Positions 1 to 7,817 of a stretch of 13,390 nt of DNA are shown piece by piece (the stretch's first letter is position 1; each line of letters starts with the position of its first letter). The stretch spans positions 422 through 13,811 of the forward strand of contig PMCE01000452.1 of NCBI GenBank assembly GCA_003154025.1, written 5' to 3'. The position numbers were made by a program, and so were the translations under genes. Source of the DNA: Syntrophaceae bacterium. GTDB lineage: Bacteria > Desulfobacterota > SM23-61. The notes beneath the pieces were generated by a model that saw nothing but the letters and a program-made list of their open reading frames with translations, ran no database searches and was not told the DNA's origin.

Positions 1-222
1 AATCCCTCGCAATTGCTCCTCCTTCGGGCTCTCTACATCCAGGAGTTGCTGAAGGAAGGGATCATTACCTATAACGGGGTCATGCTTCCCAGCTATGCCC
101 ATGACGAAAAGGCTTTGCAGGAGACCCTAGCGGCAATGGCCTTGGCGCTCGAGCGGGTGTGTCGTTCGGACCGCGATAGGGCCTTACACCGCGATCTCGA
201 CTTTCCTCCGCCAAGACCTTGA
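1..222 (+). CDS. Class III aminotransferase, glutamate-1-semialdehyde aminomutase-like, 3' end only
   Basis: The frame is open from the first base of the window and ends with TGA at 220-222, so this is the last ~73 codons of a gene that begins outside the window. The visible part contains RALYIQELLKEG, then a short hydrophobic step, then PSYAHDEKALQETLAAMALALE. That is the usual C-terminal signature of PLP-dependent class III aminotransferases of the glutamate-1-semialdehyde 2,1-aminomutase group: a helix, the SYSH/SYAH strand, and a terminal helix of the D-E-x-x-L-x-x-T type. The PLP lysine and all active-site residues lie outside the window, so activity and substrate cannot be judged. Aminotransferases of this group occur in polysaccharide loci beside radical SAM genes. 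The stop overlaps the possible TTG start of the next gene (TTGA, 219-222), which suggests one transcript. Confidence 0.7.
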   Translation, partial: NPSQLLLLRALYIQELLKEGIITYNGVMLPSYAHDEKALQETLAAMALALERVCRSDRDRALHRDLDFPPPRP

Positions 223-2333
223 AATTTCTTACCCCGACGCCCGGCTGTATGCGGGTTGTTACTTATGAAGAGATGTCCATGGCCATCCGTGATCTACGAA
301 ATTTTGTAATGCCATTTGGAGTGCTTCCGTTAAAAGACCCCCGGTCTGGAACCGTCCCGAATCAGGGTGTCGGCCTCCTGATCCTCAAGTCGATGAGCAA
401 ATTAGCCTCATCGATCGCCGGGACTCAAGCAACTTTTCTAGCCTATCACCCTGCGGATCGGATGTTGTTCAAGCTGGATACGCCCTCCTCTTTGAAAAAG
501 TCAAATGCTGGGTCTCCGGTCTGTTGCTCTCTTAGGCATCCCAACCGGTGGCCCAGATGGTTGCCTACCAATCCCCCATGGGGAATCGGGGGAACCTGGC
601 TGGGAACTCTGCTCCATTGGTCTGGAGCATCCTGGATGGGCACAAACAAAGAGCCTTTTGCCGTCTTTATGAATGCGTCCTTCCTCATATCCGAGGAACC
701 ACCCTACGCCGCCCTGGTCGAGGCTTCTTTCGTCGACGGCCAGGCTTACAGCTGCAACCCGTGTACTGGAGATCTCTATGCTTTCGCCCTTCGGCTCCGG
801 GTCGGATGTGAGGACCGAGTCCACAGCCTCCTGCGGCGGCTTACCGCGTGTCCAAACGGAGACCGCCTTCCCCATGAATGCCCCGACCAGCCGCCGCAGC
901 CCCAATTGCCGCCGGCCCGAACGGGTCCATGGAATTCACCGGTCATGAGGGGGGTCGGCCAGTGGCGAGGTTTTCGTCCCAATGACGCCCCACCTTTTGT
1001 CAACGCTGCTCTCGAGGAGCTATGCTTCCAAGACGCATCCTCCCATCCGCAGGATCCGCCCCATGATGCCCTTGGTCTGACCGCGGCCCTGACGGAGTAC
1101 CGGGAACGATCCCGGGTGCCGTGGGTATTCAACGAATTGCTCAACGAAATCGATTATCGCCTAGGCACGGTCCGCCCCATGAGCCTTCCCGCAGAGCTGC
1201 ACCTATCGCTTACGGGAAACTGTAATCTCGCGTGCCGCTTCTGTTCACGTCCGATCGACGGCGATTTGGATGACTTTGTCCGCCTCCAGGACATTCGTAA
1301 GCTTGATTTCCTGTCCTGGGTCCGCACCCTGCGTTTAACCAGCGGCACTGGAGAGTCCACGCTCAACCAACATCTTCCCGCGATTATCGGCTGGATTCGC
1401 CGCAATTTTCCGCATCTGGGCATGAATTTCTTCACGAACGGCATACTGCTTGATGGCCGCGATCTTATCCCTGCGCTCATCCGGGGTGATGTCTCCTGGA
1501 TCAATGTCTCTCTCAATGCCGCCACCCGCGAATCATGGCGAGAGCGTTGCCAGGGGGATCATTTCGAGCGCGTCTGCAGAAATCTCCGGGTTTTAAGGGA
1601 TACAAAACTCGAAATGCGGGCCGGGAGCCCGCTCGTCCATGCATCCATAGTCCTGACCCGCGATAGCGTCCATGAACTGCCCTTGATGCCGGCAATCTGC
1701 CGGGACCTGGGAATCGATCGGCTTGTAGCCTTTCCCTTCTTCGCCTTGGGATTCAGCCGACCCGGAACATACACCGAGGAGCATGCCTACCACCATTCCC
1801 GCGGCATATATGATCAAATATATGAAATAACTGTCGAGCGGGCTCGTCAATTCGAGGTATCCGTCGAGTTGCCGCGGCCCTTTTCAAAACAAAAGGCCGG
1901 CTTTGCGATTGAAGATCGGATCCTGCATGACTTTGCCGGGATTGAACGGCACGAATGGCAATTAGGAAAACTGTTGGGCGGTTATGAATTCCCTCTGCCG
2001 GAAGGCAGTTTCTGTCATTTCCTCTGGCGCTCTGCCGCCGTGACGAGTGCTCCCGTCAGTCCGGCGGGCCCAGTCGCGCGTTGGCTTTATCCTTGCCTGG
2101 GTCCCTTGGCACCCGTGGTGATGGCCAAGCACCTGTCCTTTGATTTTCCCGGCAGAGTAGAATTCGAAAGCTTATGGCGGAATCCTCTATTTACCTTCCT
2201 ACGCGAAGCCCAGCACCAGGCTGGGAATTGCAGGGTTTGCGATGCCTGCCGCGGTTGCGATACGCGTCAACCACAGGTCGTAAGTAACATGAAGGGCCTG
2301 GTGGCCGAGTTTGTGAAAGAGCACAGATTGTGA
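219..2333 (+). CDS. Radical SAM protein with SPASM-like C-terminal cysteines; N-terminal third unassigned
   Basis: The reading frame gives 704 residues if started at TTG 219, or 694 from ATG 249; no clear Shine-Dalgarno supports either. The radical SAM core begins near residue 320. It carries the SAM/[4Fe-4S] motif CNLACRFC (C335, C339, C342), a GTGES stretch at 376-380 matching the family's SAM-binding GGE-type strand, FFTNG at 404-408, and NVSLNAAT at 429-436. The C-terminus has C599, C626, and a Cys cluster C671-x2-C674-x2-C677-x2-C680 after an 'ESLWRNPLF' segment. This is the layout of SPASM domains, which bind auxiliary Fe-S clusters. Residues 1 to about 280 are rich in Pro, Trp and Cys and match no domain I recognise. 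A shorter protein starting at ATG 945 (462 residues) would still contain the complete core. Substrate is unknown. It follows an aminotransferase gene and converges with the minus-strand sugar operon. The radical SAM call is firm; the start is not. Confidence 0.8.
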   Translation: MKFLTPTPGCMRVVTYEEMSMAIRDLRNFVMPFGVLPLKDPRSGTVPNQGVGLLILKSMSKLASSIAGTQATFLAYHPADRMLFKLDTPSSLKKSNAGSPVCCSLRHPNRWPRWLPTNPPWGIGGTWLGTLLHWSGASWMGTNKEPFAVFMNASFLISEEPPYAALVEASFVDGQAYSCNPCTGDLYAFALRLRVGCEDRVHSLLRRLTACPNGDRLPHECPDQPPQPQLPPARTGPWNSPVMRGVGQWRGFRPNDAPPFVNAALEELCFQDASSHPQDPPHDALGLTAALTEYRERSRVPWVFNELLNEIDYRLGTVRPMSLPAELHLSLTGNCNLACRFCSRPIDGDLDDFVRLQDIRKLDFLSWVRTLRLTSGTGESTLNQHLPAIIGWIRRNFPHLGMNFFTNGILLDGRDLIPALIRGDVSWINVSLNAATRESWRERCQGDHFERVCRNLRVLRDTKLEMRAGSPLVHASIVLTRDSVHELPLMPAICRDLGIDRLVAFPFFALGFSRPGTYTEEHAYHHSRGIYDQIYEITVERARQFEVSVELPRPFSKQKAGFAIEDRILHDFAGIERHEWQLGKLLGGYEFPLPEGSFCHFLWRSAAVTSAPVSPAGPVARWLYPCLGPLAPVVMAKHLSFDFPGRVEFESLWRNPLFTFLREAQHQAGNCRVCDACRGCDTRQPQVVSNMKGLVAEFVKEHRL

Positions 2334-2401
2334 CTCGACCGAGAGGAGAAATGTCCTGCCTTTTTATCCTTTCCCCGAGAAGGGAATTCATTGCTTCGAG
2401 G

Positions 2402-3355
2402 TTATCGGGGATGCGGGTTGGATTCAAGGATGCTCTGGGTCTCTTCGACTAGGGTGTCCAACGAAGAGTATTGAGGGCGATATCCGATCCCTTCCGCCTT
2501 GCGGCTCAGGGAATAATAGTGATCCTTCGGACCCGTAGCCGTGGCCGCCTGGAATTTCTCTTCCACCCGGACCTTCAACCCGAAATGCTTCCGGAAACAA
2601 TCCAGAATCTCGAATTTGGCCGCGGGTTTGAGGCTGTAGACGTCGTACCCCTCGTTCAAGGTCCCCTTGGCAATACAGAGAGAGACGAGAGAAGCCAGAT
2701 CCCGGGGATGCACGAAATCGCGGATCATGTTCCCCGGGCCGGTCACAAATTCAGCCCGATTCTTCAGGCAGGCCACGACCTCATTCATGAAATAATCGGC
2801 CCGGGGGTTGATGAACCGGCTGAAAAACCCGAAGATTCGCAAGTCGACGATGTTCCACCGGTCGAAAGCCCGGTGCTTGGCCTCGGAATGAATCTTGGCG
2901 ACGCCGTAAAAGTCTTCCCTACCCAGATGGTTGATATTCAATTGGAGAGCGGTCGTATCATCGACGGGGCGGGAAAAATCTTTTCCGTAGACAGCCCCGC
3001 TGCTCAGGTTGAGGTAAAGAGTCCCGGGGCGACGGGAAAGGTACTCCAGGATGAGTTGGTCGAATTTTTCCGTGACCGGGAAGATTTCCGCCTTGGCTTC
3101 GCGCAGGCGCTTCGGGTCTCCGATCCCGGTGCCGTTGAGGATCACGTCATAGTCCCCCCGGGGGAACTCTTCGTACCCTGCTTTTTGGGCGGGCAGGAGC
3201 CGAACCCTCTTTAAGACCTCATCCAGACGCTCTGCCGACCGGGCAAACAGAAAAAATTCGTAATCCCTTCTAGCGCCAAGGTGGTAGAGCAACGCCTGGG
3301 CGATATGCCCGGTGGCGCCCAGAAGGGCTATTCTCCGGTGGGCTAAAGTTTCCAT
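2402..3355 (-). CDS. NAD(P)-dependent extended-SDR sugar reductase, YerF-like candidate
   Basis: This is a 317-residue Rossmann-fold enzyme of the extended SDR (NAD-dependent epimerase/dehydratase) family. It shows the nucleotide-binding loop GATGHIA (13-19), a serine-rich strand NLSSGAVYG (116-124), and the catalytic pair Y150-x3-K154. RDFVHPRDL (212-220) is the usual C-terminal substrate-side motif. The ATG at 3355 has only a weak purine stretch upstream. It lies 18 bases after the stop of the ThDP enzyme gene, so the two are almost certainly co-transcribed. By family alone it could be an epimerase, dehydratase or reductase. From its place as the last gene after rfbFGH and a ThDP enzyme, I infer that it plays the role of YerF, reducing the keto group of the two-carbon branch to complete a CDP-yersiniose-type sugar. 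Family assignment is strong; the specific reaction is inference. Confidence 0.82.
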   Translation of the reverse strand: METLAHRRIALLGATGHIAQALLYHLGARRDYEFFLFARSAERLDEVLKRVRLLPAQKAGYEEFPRGDYDVILNGTGIGDPKRLREAKAEIFPVTEKFDQLILEYLSRRPGTLYLNLSSGAVYGKDFSRPVDDTTALQLNINHLGREDFYGVAKIHSEAKHRAFDRWNIVDLRIFGFFSRFINPRADYFMNEVVACLKNRAEFVTGPGNMIRDFVHPRDLASLVSLCIAKGTLNEGYDVYSLKPAAKFEILDCFRKHFGLKVRVEEKFQAATATGPKDHYYSLSRKAEGIGYRPQYSSLDTLVEETQSILESNPHPR

Positions 3356-3373
3356 TCCGCTTTGGGGGCTCGT

Positions 3374-5170
3374 TCATTCATCCAGAGGTTTCACGATCAT
3401 GTTGGCCAAGAATTCCTGGCGGTTCAGGAAAGGATACATGTCTTCCAGGGGTTTGGAGACCATCGACCCGTCCGGCTTTACATAGGCGGAAACCGACGGC
3501 TTGATCTCCTGGTCGCTTAAGCACATGACTTCACAGATGGCCGCCTTGGGGAAACCCAATACTTCATCGATCTCCCGGTCGAGAGTTGAACTTTCCGCCG
3601 CCCGAAAATACTGGATCCCATAGGCATCGGCGATCTTCTTAAGCTCCGGAAAGGAAACCCCCGAGGTTCGATCCGACCCGATGAGGCGGCCGTTAAAGAA
3701 TTTTTTCTGCGATGTTCTGATGGAGAGGTATCCGTCATTATTCCAGATGAACAGCTTGATGGGCAGGTCGTGATGCACGATCGTCTGGAGCTCCTGAATA
3801 TTCATCTGCAGGGACCCGTCCCCGGTTATGCCGATGACTTCTTTCCGGCCACGGGCGAAACAGGCCCCGATGCAGGCAGGGAGGGTGAACCCCATTTCCG
3901 CCTGGGCCCCGGAGGTAATAAACCGCTGCCCCTCCTTCACCTGAAACGCCTGCCCCATGACGTAGAATACGGAACCGGCATCTCCCACGACCACCGCATC
4001 GCCCTTCATCCGCCGGCAAAGTCGGTCCACAAAATAGTATAGATTGATCCCTCCCTTGGCCTGGGCATATTCGGGCAGGCAAACCGGGTACTTTCGCTTC
4101 CATTCGAGGCACCTTGAAGCCCAGGAAGATGGAGGGACCCTCTCCAGCCCTTTCAACCGCTCCAAAAACCTCTTCACATCCGCTTTGACAAACAGATCGA
4201 TCCGGATCGTCTTCTTTTTGTGTTCTTCGGAGTCAATGTCGACAACGATGATTTGCGCTTCCCGGGCGAAGGTTTGATATTCATGCCCGGTGGTGTTCAC
4301 GCTCATCCGGCACCCCAGGGAGATGACCAGGTCGGCATTCTGAACGGCCAAATTTCCCGCGCGATCCCCTTTATTGCCGACGCGGCCGATGAAGAGAGGA
4401 TCGTCGCTGGGAATGACGTCAAAGCCCAAGTGGGAGCCGACCACCGGAATTTGGTTCTTCCGGATGAGGTGGAGGAATTCGGGGATAGCTTTGGCCAGGC
4501 GGATTCCGTGGCCGGCGATGGCGACCGGCCTCTGGGCTTTCCGGAATAACTCCGTAAACCGAAATATCTCCCCTTCCGCGGGTTCCTCTTTGAACCCGGG
4601 GTCTCCCTCCGGTCCCGTGAACCTTTCCAACCTCTCTTCATCGATCGGGGCGGCCTGAACATCCAGCGGGATATCCAGCCAGACCGGACCGGGTCTGCCC
4701 GACTTGGCCAGATAGACGGCCTTATCCAGATGGTAGGCGATTTTCTCCGGGGCATTTACCATTTCGGCATACTTGGTCAGGGATTTTACCACCGCGATGA
4801 TGTTGGCCTCCTGAACTCCGAATTGCCGCAACGCCAACCCGGAATTGTAGACCGTCTCTTTCCTTTTGCTCTGCCCGGAGATGAAAAGGCAGGGGATATT
4901 ATCCTGCCAGGCCCCCAGAAGCCCGGTGATGGCATTGCTCCCCCCGCAGCCCGAGGTGAAAAAAGCCACGCCGATATTCTCATTCAATTTGGCATAGGAA
5001 ACCGCAGCCATGGCCGAAGCCTGTTCATGGTGATTGCAGACCGCTTTTATACGGGGATGGCTGGCTATCCCGTCGGAGAGGAACATCATCCCCCCTCCGG
5101 TTACCATAAAGATTTCCTTTACCCCGAGCCTAAAAACGTAATCGGCGATGTAATCGACAACCCGGACCAT
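3374..5170 (-). CDS. Thiamine-diphosphate enzyme of the acetolactate synthase type, YerE-like candidate
   Basis: The start chosen is ATG at 5170, because GGAGGT sits 7 bases upstream; an ATG 26 codons further upstream has no such support. The product is 598 residues, a normal length for this family. Domains in order are: an N-terminal PYR domain with the catalytic glutamate in NHHEQAS (E49); a central DHS-like domain (about 200-340) of the type that binds FAD in acetolactate synthase; and a C-terminal PP domain with the ThDP/Mg motif GDG (450-452) closing at NN (477-478). The family decarboxylates 2-keto acids and transfers the resulting two-carbon unit. Lying between rfbFGH and an SDR gene, it most resembles YerE in context, which adds an acetyl group from pyruvate to C-4 of CDP-3,6-dideoxy-4-keto-D-glucose. 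A housekeeping IlvB is unlikely, since no ilvN, ilvC or leu gene is nearby. The family is certain; the acceptor is inferred. Confidence 0.85.
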   Translation of the reverse strand: MVRVVDYIADYVFRLGVKEIFMVTGGGMMFLSDGIASHPRIKAVCNHHEQASAMAAVSYAKLNENIGVAFFTSGCGGSNAITGLLGAWQDNIPCLFISGQSKRKETVYNSGLALRQFGVQEANIIAVVKSLTKYAEMVNAPEKIAYHLDKAVYLAKSGRPGPVWLDIPLDVQAAPIDEERLERFTGPEGDPGFKEEPAEGEIFRFTELFRKAQRPVAIAGHGIRLAKAIPEFLHLIRKNQIPVVGSHLGFDVIPSDDPLFIGRVGNKGDRAGNLAVQNADLVISLGCRMSVNTTGHEYQTFAREAQIIVVDIDSEEHKKKTIRIDLFVKADVKRFLERLKGLERVPPSSWASRCLEWKRKYPVCLPEYAQAKGGINLYYFVDRLCRRMKGDAVVVGDAGSVFYVMGQAFQVKEGQRFITSGAQAEMGFTLPACIGACFARGRKEVIGITGDGSLQMNIQELQTIVHHDLPIKLFIWNNDGYLSIRTSQKKFFNGRLIGSDRTSGVSFPELKKIADAYGIQYFRAAESSTLDREIDEVLGFPKAAICEVMCLSDQEIKPSVSAYVKPDGSMVSKPLEDMYPFLNRQEFLANMIVKPLDE

Positions 5171-5222
5171 TTCCCGACCTCCGCGACCCACTTCTGCAGA
5201 GCGATTGGGCCAATCTCTTCTA

Positions 5223-5316
5223 ATAAAGCCGCAAGGCGCAAGTCGCAAGGCGCGAGGGGGAAAACATTACGGCTCCCTTCCCGCCATGCCTTGCGCTCTC
5301 GCGGGTTGCGGTTTAT
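5223..5316. repeat. GC-rich imperfect inverted repeat in the rfbH-ThDP enzyme gap
   Basis: The 236-base gap between rfbH and the ThDP gene holds two arms of about 28 bases, at 5223-5250 and 5289-5316. Both, read from outside, run ATAAA, CCGCAA, a CGC-rich middle, then CGCAAGG, with a one-base offset and a few mismatches. The left arm itself repeats the unit GCAAGGCGC. The remaining ~38 bases form the loop. As RNA it would fold into a long hairpin, but no U-run follows it on either strand, so it is not a classical terminator. It is more likely a small mobile or REP-like intergenic element, and could affect mRNA stability between the two gene blocks. Outside the repeat, I see only the Shine-Dalgarno of the ThDP gene in this gap. 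Confidence 0.6.
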
Positions 5317-5406
5317 TTTTTCGCCTATGTCCCGAGAGACAGACCCCCGACTCGGCGAGAGAACGCACGGTTTTATGGAATTCCATTGGACCCCGGCCTT
5401 CCGCCT

Positions 5407-6726
5407 TCATACCCGTTCCCCGCCCATGAAGCGGGCGAAGACGGAGGCTACATAGTCCAATTGCGGTGGAACGATTCCCGGATAGACGCCGATAAAGAAG
5501 GTTTGGTTCATGATGAAATCAGTATTTATTAGATCCCCCGCAACCCGATGCGGAATCCCTTCAAAAGCCGGGTGGCGGAGCAGATTGCCGGAAAATAGGT
5601 TGCGCGTCTCGATCCGGTTGGCCTCCAGGAAACGGGTCAGGTCGTTGCGGGTGAATCCGGCCTCTTCCCGGACGGATAAACACAAACCAAACCAGGAAGG
5701 ATCGGAATGCGCCGTGGATCGCGGCAGAAGCAGCCGGTCTTCGTAGGGCAGCAGCATCTTCCGAAGAATCTGGAAATTGGCTTTGCGTCGGGCGATGAAA
5801 GCCGGCAATTTTTTCAGCTGAGCGCACCCGATGGCCGCCTGCAGATCGGTAACTTTCAGGTTGTATCCGATGTGGCTGTAAACGTACTTGTGGTCGTACC
5901 CCGGGGGGAGGGACCCGAATTGCTGGCCGAAGCGCCGGCCGCAGGTATTGTTCTCCCCCCCGCCGCAGTAGCAATCCCGCCCCCAGTCGCGGTAGGACCG
6001 GGCTATGCGGGCCAGTTCTTCATCGGGGGCGACGATGCATCCGCCCTCCCCCATAGTGATATGATGCGCCGGGTAGAAGGAAAAAGTGGCCAGGTGGCCG
6101 AAGGTGCCGGTGAGGCGGTCTCGGTATCGTGACCCTAGGGCGTCGCAGTTGTCTTCCACCAACCACAACCCGTGTTTTTTCACCAGGTCCATCACCGCAT
6201 CCAGGTTGAAAGGAACTCCCAGGGTATGGGCCATCATAATGGCCCGGGTCCGGGGGCCGATGGCCTCGGAGAGCCTCTCGGGGATGGCGGTATAGTCTCC
6301 CAGGTTGACATCCACGAAGACCGGGACCAGCTGATTCTGCACGATGGGGCCGACCGTAGTGGGGAAAGCGGCGGCCACGGTAATCACTTCATCCCCCGGT
6401 CGGAGTCGCCGCTCTTTCAGCTTCGGCGAAGTCAGGGCGCTCAGTGCCACCAGGTTCGCCGAAGAGCCGGAATTGACCAGCAGGGCATGATTTGCGCCGA
6501 GGTAGGAGGCGAAATCCTCTTCGAAGCGCTCCGCGTAGCGGCTCGCGGTGAGAAAGAAATCCAGGCTGGCATCGACCAGATTGCAGAGCTCTTCTTCCGA
6601 AAAGACCCTTCCGGCGTAATGGACGATATCTCGGGAGGGGTCGAAGCTCTTCCCCCGGAACTTTTCTTCATGATACCGAGCGACGAGCCGTAAGATCTCT
6701 TCCCGCAGCTCTCCATGGGAGGGCAT
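5407..6726 (-). CDS. rfbH: CDP-6-deoxy-L-threo-D-glycero-4-hexulose 3-dehydrase (RfbH / DdhC / E1)
   Basis: This PMP-dependent [2Fe-2S] enzyme removes the C-3 hydroxyl of CDP-4-keto-6-deoxy-D-glucose, making the 3,6-dideoxy skeleton. It has an aminotransferase (DegT/DnrJ) fold but lacks the usual PLP lysine. At that place it has YPAHHITMGEGG with His221 (or His222), the hallmark of E1. The cluster-ligand pattern C-x57-C-x1-C-x7-C is complete: C194, C252, C254 and C262. The length of 439 residues is as expected. The ATG at 6726 has GGAGGG 8 bases upstream and shares one base with the rfbG stop (TAATG), so translation is probably coupled. An upstream in-frame start inside rfbG is therefore rejected. 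The enzyme needs an NADH-dependent reductase partner (RfbI/E3), which is not seen in this window. Confidence 0.96.
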   Translation of the reverse strand: MPSHGELREEILRLVARYHEEKFRGKSFDPSRDIVHYAGRVFSEEELCNLVDASLDFFLTASRYAERFEEDFASYLGANHALLVNSGSSANLVALSALTSPKLKERRLRPGDEVITVAAAFPTTVGPIVQNQLVPVFVDVNLGDYTAIPERLSEAIGPRTRAIMMAHTLGVPFNLDAVMDLVKKHGLWLVEDNCDALGSRYRDRLTGTFGHLATFSFYPAHHITMGEGGCIVAPDEELARIARSYRDWGRDCYCGGGENNTCGRRFGQQFGSLPPGYDHKYVYSHIGYNLKVTDLQAAIGCAQLKKLPAFIARRKANFQILRKMLLPYEDRLLLPRSTAHSDPSWFGLCLSVREEAGFTRNDLTRFLEANRIETRNLFSGNLLRHPAFEGIPHRVAGDLINTDFIMNQTFFIGVYPGIVPPQLDYVASVFARFMGGERV

Positions 6727-7796
6727 TATTCCATCCCTCCATATTCCCTGATCTGTTTCCGGCAAACCTCGCGGGTGTCTCCTCCCTGTTGGTAGACCCG
6801 CACCCATTCCAGCACCAGCTCGATGGCTTGCTCCAGATTCCACCGGGGATGCCAATTGAGCCGGGCCTTAGCTTTCGAGCAGTCCAGTTTCAGAAAGTGA
6901 GCTTCGTGGGGATTGACCCCTCGGTCTACTTCATAAACGGCGCCGTTGCCCCATTGGGAACAGATCCTCCGAACGATCCATTCCACCGTCCGGGCATCGG
7001 AGTCCTCCGGCCCAAAATTCCAGGCTTCGGCAAATTCCGGGCCCTCCTCATAGAGTCTCTGAGCCAGGAGGAGATACCCGGCCAGAGTTTCAAGAACATG
7101 CTGCCAAGGCCGGATGGCAAGGGGACTACGGATGCGGATCTTTTCTCCCTTGAGCACCGATCGCACGCAATCCGGGACGAGCCGGTCCGTCGCCCAGTCC
7201 CCTCCTCCGATCACGTTTCCGGACCTTGCGGAGGCCAGGGCGACTCCGTGGCGGGAATAATCCTGGGGATGGAAGAAAGAATCGCGGTAGGAAGCGGTGA
7301 CCAACTCGGAACAGGCCTTGGAGTTAGAATAGGGATCATACCCCCCCAGGGGTTCATTTTCCCGGTATCCCCAAACCCATTCCCGGTTTTCATAGCACTT
7401 GTCGGTGGTGACGTTGACGACGGCCTTGACTCCCGGGCAATGGCGGACCGCCTCCAGGAGGTGGACGGTCCCCATGACGTTAATCGCGTAGGTCTCCACC
7501 GGGCTTTGGTAGGAATCCCGGACCAAGGGCTGGGCGGCCAAATGGATGACGATTTCCGGGCCGGCCTTTCGCATTTCCTGGGCCAGATGATCGCTGTTCC
7601 GAACGTCTCCCCGGATTGATTGCAGAAGCTCGCCCCCCCGGGTCAAATCGAAGAGACTCGGATCCGTGGGCGGACCCAGGGCATAGCCGGTAACTTCCGC
7701 TCCCAGAAAATGGAGCCAGACGGATAGCCAGGACCCTTTAAACCCGGTATGGCCGGTGAGAAAAACCTTCTTCTTTTTCCAGAATTTTTTATCCAT
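6726..7796 (-). CDS. rfbG: CDP-glucose 4,6-dehydratase (RfbG / DdhB)
   Basis: This 356-residue extended-SDR enzyme converts CDP-D-glucose to CDP-4-keto-6-deoxy-D-glucose using bound NAD, the second step of the CDP-3,6-dideoxyhexose pathway. The nucleotide-binding loop is GHTGFKGSW (15-23). The active site shows T131-D132-K133 and Y156-x3-K160 in DPYSNSKACSE. The 'VTTDKCYENREWVWGY' region and 'RSGNVIGGGDWA' (191-202) separate this subgroup from dTDP-glucose dehydratases, which have TDEVY here. Spacing is tight on both sides: 21 bases after rfbF, and its stop shares a base with the rfbH start. The ribosome binding site is weak (GCGGAC region), so coupling to rfbF is plausible. Confidence 0.96.
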   Translation of the reverse strand: MDKKFWKKKKVFLTGHTGFKGSWLSVWLHFLGAEVTGYALGPPTDPSLFDLTRGGELLQSIRGDVRNSDHLAQEMRKAGPEIVIHLAAQPLVRDSYQSPVETYAINVMGTVHLLEAVRHCPGVKAVVNVTTDKCYENREWVWGYRENEPLGGYDPYSNSKACSELVTASYRDSFFHPQDYSRHGVALASARSGNVIGGGDWATDRLVPDCVRSVLKGEKIRIRSPLAIRPWQHVLETLAGYLLLAQRLYEEGPEFAEAWNFGPEDSDARTVEWIVRRICSQWGNGAVYEVDRGVNPHEAHFLKLDCSKAKARLNWHPRWNLEQAIELVLEWVRVYQQGGDTREVCRKQIREYGGME

Positions 7797-7817
7797 GAAT
7801 CGTCCGCGATGGAAAAA

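Noticed and set aside
2334..2401. Possible bidirectional terminator between the convergent radical SAM and SDR genes
   Set aside because: Only a 4-base stem (AGGA/TCCT) precedes a TTTTT run on the plus strand, and a CCCCGA/TCGGGG pair on the minus strand has a long loop and no U-run; neither is convincing.
2471..3214. Long plus-strand open frame (247 codons) opposite the SDR reductase gene
   Set aside because: It lies antisense to a gene with clear Rossmann and YxxxK motifs; its translation has no recognisable domain, and long mirror frames are common in GC-rich coding DNA.
3374..5170. Housekeeping acetolactate synthase (IlvB) for branched-chain amino acids
   Set aside because: The family matches, but no ilvN, ilvC or leu gene is adjacent, and the gene lies inside a nucleotide-sugar operon directly beside rfbFGH and an SDR.
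5407..6726. Ordinary DegT-type sugar aminotransferase
   Set aside because: The PLP lysine position holds histidine and the four cluster cysteines are present with exact RfbH spacing, so it is a 3-dehydrase, not a transaminase.
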